Shown here piece after piece: positions 14,499 through 20,000 of a stretch of DNA of 20,000 nucleotides. The first letter of the stretch is position 1. Each line of letters opens with the position of its first letter. This DNA is from Prorocentrum cordatum. Taxonomy: Eukaryota > Sar > Dinophyceae > Prorocentrales > Prorocentraceae. The DNA is taken from the NCBI GenBank assembly GCA_963575745.1, contig CAUYUJ010015516.1:15001-35000 (forward strand). The letters run 5' to 3'. Under the pieces are notes generated by a model. That model searched no databases. It worked only from the letters and a program-made list of their open reading frames with translations, and had not been told where the DNA came from. A program made the translations under genes and the position numbers.

Positions 14499-15649
14499 CC
14501 GCCGCCCCCTGTTGATTCATCAAAGGGGTGCCTGGCGTGTTAGACCCTCTCGGTTTTGGTGTTGGTTCTTTTCCACAAGAACCCCCCCTGGGGCTTCGGC
14601 CTGTCCCGCCGGCCACCTGAAAGGATGCCGAAAGATTGCCCAGAGGTGGTTGCAAAGGGTTTTTCCGTTCCGGACAGCTCCAAGATGGCCCAAGATGGCC
14701 TCCAAGACGGCCAAGATGGCCTCCAAGACGGCTGAGATGGCCCCAAGATGCCTCCAAGATGGTCCAAGATGCACCCAAGACGGCCTAAGATGGCCTCAAG
14801 ATGGCCCCAAACTGCCCAAGAGGATCCCAAGAGGCCTCCAAGACGGCCCAAGAGGCCTCCAAGAGGTGCTCCAGGCCCGAAAAGGCCAAAATGATTGCTT
14901 TTCCTCAGGATGTTTGAAAGATTTTGGTATTTGCGCCTTTTCGGCTTTCCGACGGCCCAAGACAGCCCAAGAGGCCTCAAGATCGCCCAAGAGGCCTCCA
15001 AGATGGCCCCATGACGGCCCAAGAGGCTCCCACGACGGCCCCAAGAGGGCCCGAAGACGGCCCAAGAGGCCTCCAAGACGCCCACCATGGCCTCCAAGAC
15101 GCCCAAGATGGCATCCAAGACGGCCCCGAAGCGCCCCAAGAGGGCCCCAAGTTGGCCCAGAAAGGCCCCCAAGGCGGCTCCCGACGGCGTTAGACGGCCC
15201 AAGAGGCCTCCAAGAGGGCCTCCAGGAAGGCCCGAAAAGGCCAAAATCATTGATTTTCATGGGTTTTGGAGGATTGTGGCATCTGCTTTTTTTCAGCCTT
15301 CCGACGGCCCGAGACGGCCCAAGTGCCCCCAAAGATCGCCCAAGAGGCCCAAGACACGGCCCCAAGAGGCCCCCAAGACGGCCCAAGAGGTCTCCAAGAC
15401 GCTCAAGATGGCCTCCAAGACTGCCCAAGAGACCTCCAAGACGTCCTCCAAGAAGGCCCGAAAGAGTCAAAATGGCTTCCAGACGGTCAAGAGGACCTTC
15501 AAGATGCCCACGTGTTCCCCGAAGGCTTTCCAAACCGAGTCGGGGAACACGTGGTCCGATAGCTTGGCAGGTCTGGCCTCAACGTTCGGCCACATAGGCG
15601 CTTACAAAAAGGCAGGGGGCGGCGGTGATTCGCCGTAGGCGTCTTCGAT
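14499..15649 (+). repeat. CCAAGA array, large unit 3 (1151 bp)
   Basis: The head has substitutions (TGTTGATTCATCAAAGGGGT) that weaken its second hairpin. The GGTTCTT/AAGAACC hairpin (14564-14583) is shifted by one base pair relative to unit 2 but intact. The body is longer and contains two spacer modules (near 14873-14960 and 15228-15310), which explains the extra length. The tail hairpin is at 15509-15553. A plus-strand frame of 361 codons spans 14512-15597 and a minus-strand frame of 245 codons overlaps it. Neither has a recognisable domain. Confidence 0.88.
15509..15553. repeat. Unit-tail hairpin, copy 3
   Basis: CACGTGTTCCCCGA faces TCGGGGAACACGTG, a perfect 14-bp stem. Relative to copy 1, both sides of one pair have changed (T-A to C-G). 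The pair next to the loop is lost by a T-to-G change. Confidence 0.85.
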
Positions 15650-16468
15650 CCGCCGCCCCCTGTCGATTCATCGCCGGGGTGCCTGGCGTGCCGAATCCAA
15701 CCGGTTATGGTTTTTGGTTCTTTTTCCAAAAGAAATCCCCCTGGGGCTTCGGCTCGTCCGGCCGGCCACCTGAAAGGATGCCGAAAGATTGCCCAGAGGT
15801 GGTTGCAAAGGCTTGTTCCGTTCCAGACGGCTCCAAGATGACCCAAGATGGCCTCCAAGACGCCTCCAAGACGGCCAAGATGGCCTCCAAGACGGCTAAG
15901 ACGGCCCCACGATGCCTCCAAGACGGCCAAAGAAGATGCATCCAAGACGGCCTAAGATGGCCTCAAGATGGCCCAAAATGGCCCAAGAGGCTCCCAAGAG
16001 GCCTGCAAGACGGCCCAAGAGGCCTCCGAGAGGTCCTCCAGGAAGGCCCGAAGAGGCCAAAATCATTGATTTTCCGTAGGGTTTTTAAAGGATTTTGGTA
16101 TTTGCGCCTTTTCGGCTTTCCGACGGCCCGAGACGGCCCAAGAGGCCCCCAAGGTTGCCCCAAGATCGCCCACGAGGCCTCCAAGAGGCCCCCCAGGCGG
16201 CCCAAGAGGCCTCCAAGACGGCCCCAAGAGGGCCCCAAGACGGCCCAAGAGACCTCCAAGACGCCCTCCAAGAAGGCACGAAAGGATCAAAATGGCCTCC
16301 AGACGGCCAAGAGGACCTTCAAGATGCCCACGTGTTCCCCGAAGGTTTTCAAACCGATTCGGGGAACACATGGTCCGATAGCTTGGCAGGTCTGGCCTCA
16401 ACGTTCGGCCACATAGGCGCTTCCAAAAAGGCAGGGGGCGGCGGTGATTCGCCGTAGGCGTCTTCGAT
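15650..16468 (+). repeat. CCAAGA array, large unit 4 (819 bp)
   Basis: The head is CCGCCGCCCCCTGTCGATTC followed by ATCGCCGGGGTGCC. Its head region shares TGAAAGGATGCCGAAAGATT and GCCCAGAGGTGGTTGCAAAG with unit 3 but not with units 1, 2 or 5, so units 3 and 4 are nearest relatives. It has one spacer module (near 16045-16135) and a tail hairpin at 16329-16372. A plus-strand frame of 263 codons spans 15625-16416. Confidence 0.88.
16329..16372. repeat. Unit-tail hairpin, copy 4
   Basis: Same stem as copy 2 (CACGTGTTCCCCGAA against TTCGGGGAACACATG) with a loop shortened by one base (GGTTTTCAAACCGA). Confidence 0.85.
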
Positions 16469-17741
16469 CCGCCGCACCCTGTCGATTCATCGCAGGGGTG
16501 CCTGGCGTGCCAAATCCTCTCGGTTTTGGTTTTGGTTCTTTTTCCAAACGAACTCCCCCTGGGGCTTCGGCCCGTCCCGCCGACCACCCGGAAGATCACT
16601 ACCCCGTCGATGGTTCGCTCCAGATGGCTGCAAGATGGCCTCCAAGACGGCCAAGATGGCCCAAGATGGCCCTCAAGATGCCTGCAAGATGGCCAAGATG
16701 GCCTCCAAGACGGCTCAAACGGTCCCAAGATGCCTCCAAGACGGCTCAAGATGCCCTCAAAATGGCCTAAGACGGCCCAAAAGGCCCGCAAGATGCTTCC
16801 AAGACGGCCCAGGAACCCTCCAAGACGCCACGAAAAGGCAAAAAGCATAGATTTCCCTTTTTTTTGTTTAAAGATTTTGGCAGTTTCTTCTTTCCAGCTC
16901 CCCGACAGCCCAAGACGGCCCAAGAGGCCTCCAAGAGGGCCTCCAGGAAGGCCAGAAAAGGCCAAACAACACGAATGTTCCTCAGGTGTTGAAGGATTTT
17001 GACATTTGCATCTTTTCGGCCTTCCGACGGCCCGAGACGGCCCAAGAGCCCCCGAAGATCGCCCAAAGATCGCCCAAGAGGCCTCCAAGATGGCCCCAGA
17101 ACGGCCCAAGAGGCCCCCAAGGCGGCCCCAAGAGGCCTCCAAGACGGCCCAAGATGCCCTCAAGATGGCCTAAGACAACCCAAAAGGCCCGCAAGATGCC
17201 TCCAAGACGGCCCAGGAACCCTCCAACGGCCCAAGACGGCCCAAGAGGCCTCCAAGAGGGCCTCCAGGAAGGCCAGAAAAGGCCAACGACAATGATTCAC
17301 CTTTGGTTGTTGAAGGATTTTGACATTTGCTTCGTTTCGGCCTTCCGACGGCCCGAGACGACCCAAGAGCCCCCAAAGATCGCCCAAGAGGCCTCCAAGA
17401 TGGCTCCGGAATGGCCCAAGAGGCCCCCAAGGCGGCCCCAAGTGGCCCCCAAGACGGCCCAGGAGGCTTTTAAGACGCCCAAGTTGGCCTCCAAGACAGC
17501 CCTGGCGCATTTCAAGAGGGCCCCAAGTCGGCCCAGAGGAGCCCCCCAAACGGCTTCCGACGGCGTCAGACTGGCCAGGAGCCCACCAAGACGGCCGAAG
17601 ATGGCCCTAAGATGGCCCAAGACGGCCCAAGAGGCTTCCAAGAGGGCCTCCAGGAAGGCCCGAAAAGGTCCAAATCATTGATTTCCCATGAGTTTTTGAA
17701 GGATTGTGGCATTTGCTTTTTCTCTGCCTTCCGACGGCCCG
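16469..17741 (+). repeat. CCAAGA array, terminal unit 5 without tail (~1273 bp)
   Basis: The head is CCGCCGCACCCTGTCGATTC, with a C-to-A change in the stem. The body holds four spacer modules (near 16825, 16949, 17270 and 17660), each ending TTCGGCCTTCCGACGGCCCG or similar. It never reaches the conserved tail. The sequence stops being array right after GACGGCCCGAG at the end of the fourth spacer and becomes a GGA tract. The longest minus-strand frame of the window (366 codons, 16063-17163) covers the first half, but it is purely L-, G-, W- and S-rich repeat. Confidence 0.85.
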
Positions 17742-17884
17742 AGGCGGAGGGAGGGAGGGAGGGGGAGGGAGGGAGGGAGGGAGGGAGGAGGAGGAGGAGA
17801 GGAGGAGGAGAGGAGGAGGAGGAGGAGGAGGAGGAGAGGAGGAGGAGGAGGAGGAGGAGGAGGAGGAGGAGGAGGAGGAGGAGG
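17742..17884 (+). repeat. GGA/GAG purine tract
   Basis: GCGGAGGGAGGGAGGGAGGG-type tetramers pass into GAG triplets. The plus strand is almost pure purine for about 140 bases. GGGAGGGAGGGAGGGAGGG gives four or more three-G runs, a good G-quadruplex candidate on plus. Confidence 0.93.
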
Positions 17885-18009
17885 CCGCCCCCGAGTGTAG
17901 GAGAGGCCGGCCACGCGAGGGCCCGTGGGGCCTGGTCCTGCTGCAGCTGCGAGGCGATAGGCGGGCGGAGGGAAGCAGACGCCTCACGCCTCGCGCCTCG
18001 CTCCTCGCG

Positions 18010-18197
18010 CCTCTTCCTCCTCACGCCTCGCTCCTCCTCCCTCCTCCCTCCTCCCTGCTCCCTCCTCCCTGCTCCCTGCTCCCTGCTCCCTCCTCCTCCC
18101 TCCTTCCTCCTGCTTCCTGCCCTCCCTCCCTCCCTCCCTCCCTCCCTCCTCCCTCCTCCCTCCTCTCTTCCTTCCCTCCTCCCTCCCTACTCCCTCA
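18010..18197 (+). repeat. CCT/CTC pyrimidine tract, mirrored to the GGA tract
   Basis: Nearly pure pyrimidine for about 190 bases: CTCCTCCCTCCTCCCTGCTC units first, then CCCTCCCTCCCTCC and further CTCC repeats. It is the reverse-complement type of the GGA tract at 17742-17884 and the two face each other across 125 bases. Just before it, CGCCTCACGCCTCGCGCCTC (17989 onward) is a small CGCCTC repeat. Confidence 0.93.
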
Positions 18198-19738
18198 CCC
18201 CCAGGCGGGCAGCGCGCAAGCGTGCAGGTGGGGATCGACGACAGAGGTCGGGGAGTAGTGGAGGTTCACGTGCAACTACGGGCATGACAGGAGACCAGAT
18301 CACAGAAATGAGGTTGCAGCGCACGATGCCACCGCTTGCTTGATGCTTACAGGCAGGGCGGCAGTACAGCCGCACATGCGCACACCCATTCTACAAAAGT
18401 AATCGCAAAATGACATCCGCCGATCCTGACAGCATGTGCGAAAGAACATTCCTTTACAGGCTATTCCATTTTCTCCCTGTGGCTACCTTGGGCAGCGTTC
18501 CTCAGAAGTACCAGCCAGAGCAAAATCGAGCCATGTGGCAATCGGGTGAAAAGGACGCCACTTCATGTTGATATCTTGCCAAAGCGGGCAATTTTCTTAG
18601 ATGGCCCCAGCAGGGCACACTGAGGCCGCCAGGATGGCCCACGTGGCCGGTCAGACGGTGTAATACGCCTTGAGGTAGGCACGAGAGGGTCGCAAGTGAT
18701 AGCCTCAGGGCCCAGGTGAGGCTCCAGACCAGGAAACGCTGGAAGCATGACAGTTGTTGTCCAGTAGCGTCGGCGGTACATGCTTTCCAGCGTTTGATTG
18801 CTCTGGGAAGGCTTTACAAAAGCCTTAGGATGCTCCGAGAAAGACCAAAGAAGCGCCCAAGAGCGCACCCGCAGAATGGCAAAAGAGAAGTACAGTGGAG
18901 GCCCGACCACAAGAAACCTTTCACACGAAACCCAACCCTGAGAACCCAGAACGTCCATGGATGTTTGGTGTGAGAACGTCACGCTTGAAATGGCAAAACC
19001 ATTGAAACCCAAGAAACCCAGGGCACCCTGGAGGCAAGCAGGGTGTTTGTTGGCATGCCAGGGCCACTTCTGACATCACCCGAAAGTGGGCCAACTTCGC
19101 ACCCCTGCATGTTGCCCCCTTGCCCGCCCTTTGCTCATACGTCTCCTCTTCATTGCTCTTCCCCCTACTCCCATGCTCGATGTCTCCGTGGTGCTCCTTC
19201 CGCTGCCCTTGCCTCCCACGCCCCCTTCCAGCACTTGTGGCCGTGCTGATCTCGTTTCAAGCTCGGTGGAAACACCGCGGCACGGCCTCTGCAATCACCA
19301 TGAACAAACAAACTTCGAGGAGCTGGTTGGTAGGTGTGGCTGTCCTGTCCTGCCCAGGGTCTCAATTTGTTTGGATTTCGCGTTCAATCCAGCATCTCCT
19401 GTGAAACTGTCCCATGTCGTGCAGTGGAACCGAACTGCACAGGCTGAACGGAAGCGGGCACGATGACTCATGGCACATGGCGGCGGGAGACAAAGGCTCA
19501 ACGAAAGAGTCACCTTGCAAACAAAACAAATGAAGTGGGCGTGTGCGCTGGTGCTTGCCAACAGCTCATAATTTCAAGGTGCTCGCATGAGGGCGATCGG
19601 ATCCATGCTTTTTTACGATGCCGCATCGATCCACTCCTCGTGCTCGCATCAAGTGCGCGCGCATGAGGGGCACAGGTGCTGGGTCGATTTCCCACCACCA
19701 CTACCATAGGAAGGACGGGGGAGAAGGGAGGATGAGGA
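18198..19738. other. Longest mostly unique stretch, no gene recognised
   Basis: Composition is balanced and tandem repeats are nearly absent. The best open frames are a minus-strand frame of 149 codons (18563-19012) and a plus-strand frame of 126 codons (19086-19466). Neither carries a motif I recognise, and the second is proline- and leucine-rich at first. A near-palindromic CCCAGGGCACCCTGG lies near 19018-19032, and AACCCAAGAAACCC near 19007. If the window holds part of a real intron-containing gene, this is the most plausible place, but I see no coding evidence strong enough to call one. Confidence 0.45.
18734..18795. repeat. Hairpin, 16-bp stem with one bulge
   Basis: AAACGCTGGAAGCATG (18734-18749) is complementary to CATGCTTTCCAGCGTTT (18779-18795) with a single extra T on the right arm. 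The loop is 29 bases. It is the strongest structure in the unique region, with no other copy seen. Confidence 0.7.
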
Positions 19739-19819
19739 GGTCCTCCTCCCCCTCCTCCTCCTCCTCCTCCGCCTCCTCCTCCTCCTCCTCCTCCTCCTCC
19801 TCCTCCTCCTCCTCCCTCT
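19739..19819 (+). repeat. (CTC)n tract
   Basis: GTCCTCCTCCCCCTCCTCCT followed by about 20 CTC triplets with one GCC interruption. It is flanked by CCACCACTACCATAGG on the left and CTATCGTAGTGGTGGTGG on the right, which are partly complementary (CCACCACTA with TAGTGGTGG). The tract therefore sits in the loop of a short inverted repeat (about 19694-19842). Confidence 0.9.
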
Positions 19820-20000
19820 CCGACCTATCGTAGTGGTGGTGGACCATCGGCCCATCAAAGAAGACACCGGCAGGGAAAAGCACCAGAGAGCAGCGGGGGC
19901 GGGCCCCAGACGCATGCGTGCCAGCAGGGCTACAGCCCGAAGTCCTCCTCTCGACGCTGCTCCTCGGGAGGTGACCCTGATGGGGGGTGAAGATAAGGGC
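19820..20000. other. Right-edge anonymous sequence
   Basis: About 180 bases of GC-rich sequence to the window edge. No repeat copy and no recognisable gene is visible. Confidence 0.4.

Noticed and set aside
12679-17741. Long open frames on both strands of the CCAAGA array (up to 366 codons)
   Set aside because: The repeat unit lacks stop trinucleotides in most frames, overlapping long frames exist on both strands, and the products are low-complexity P/R/K/Q or L/G/W/S repeats with no domain.
12679-17741. CRISPR-like array
   Set aside because: Repeats are degenerate and directly adjacent, spacer modules are homologous to each other and not unique, and there are no cas genes. The window looks eukaryotic.
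18990-19020. Telomere-like AACCC/AAACCC repeats
   Set aside because: Only two or three irregular occurrences, not a tandem telomere array.
1-20000. tRNA and rRNA genes
   Set aside because: I looked for the tRNA T-arm consensus GGTTCGANTCC and for conserved rRNA blocks by eye on both strands and saw none; a covariance-model search would be more sensitive.
1-20000. Dinoflagellate origin as a firm call
   Set aside because: The repeat content would fit, but I saw no spliced-leader relic or diagnostic gene, so it remains a guess.

Overview
This window looks like repeat-dominated, GC-rich nuclear DNA from a eukaryote, most likely an alga or other protist. The reasons are very long CTC/GAG, GGCTGA, GTT and TA simple repeats, several families of complex tandem repeats with higher-order structure, a pair of small TA-flanked inverted-terminal-repeat elements, and no compact operon-like gene layout. 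I cannot fix the lineage from sequence alone. A dinoflagellate-like genome is one guess, but no diagnostic spliced-leader relic was seen. I find no intact protein-coding gene I can name, no rRNA, no tRNA and no CRISPR array. Nearly all long open frames lie inside stop-poor tandem repeats and are open on both strands, so they are not evidence of genes.

Layout. 1-905 is GC-rich anonymous sequence with a fragment of a dispersed repeat (called family A here). 906-1397 is a 73-bp satellite running directly into a 1.3-kb GGCTGA minisatellite (1398-2680) with its own ~155-bp higher-order period. 2740-5400 holds two copies of a ~180-bp MITE-like element (3070-3248 and 3777-3956) bracketing a family A copy, then several large inverted repeats, a GATCGGTT-rich palindromic tract and another family A copy. 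5604-8470 is a CTC tract followed by three tandem higher-order units of ~850-880 bp, each made of ~80-bp subrepeats, a longer module and a terminal CTC tract. 8600-9850 carries a GAG tract, a 44-bp-arm fold-back structure and family A again. 9855-11000 has TA and GTT microsatellites and a ~169-bp (2 x ~85) tandem repeat. 11226-11690 is a CGCGACCCACC minisatellite, and 12085-12440 a 42-bp tandem repeat.

12440-17741 is the most structured part: an array of ~10-12-bp phrases (dimer ~21 bp) organised into five larger units. Each unit starts with a conserved hairpin-rich head, and the first four end with a conserved hairpin-rich tail. One unit is interrupted by a ~300-bp insertion that resembles the 3' end of a non-LTR retrotransposon with a CT-repeat tail. 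The array ends abruptly in a GGA tract (17741-17884), which faces a CCT tract (18010-18197). 18220-19738 is the only long stretch of ordinary-looking, mostly non-repetitive sequence. It has no recognisable gene and is followed by a last CTC tract.

The features do not make up a pathway. The window is best read as a satellite and transposon-derived region whose notable content is structural: nested palindromes conserved between repeat copies, mirrored purine/pyrimidine tracts, and a MITE pair.
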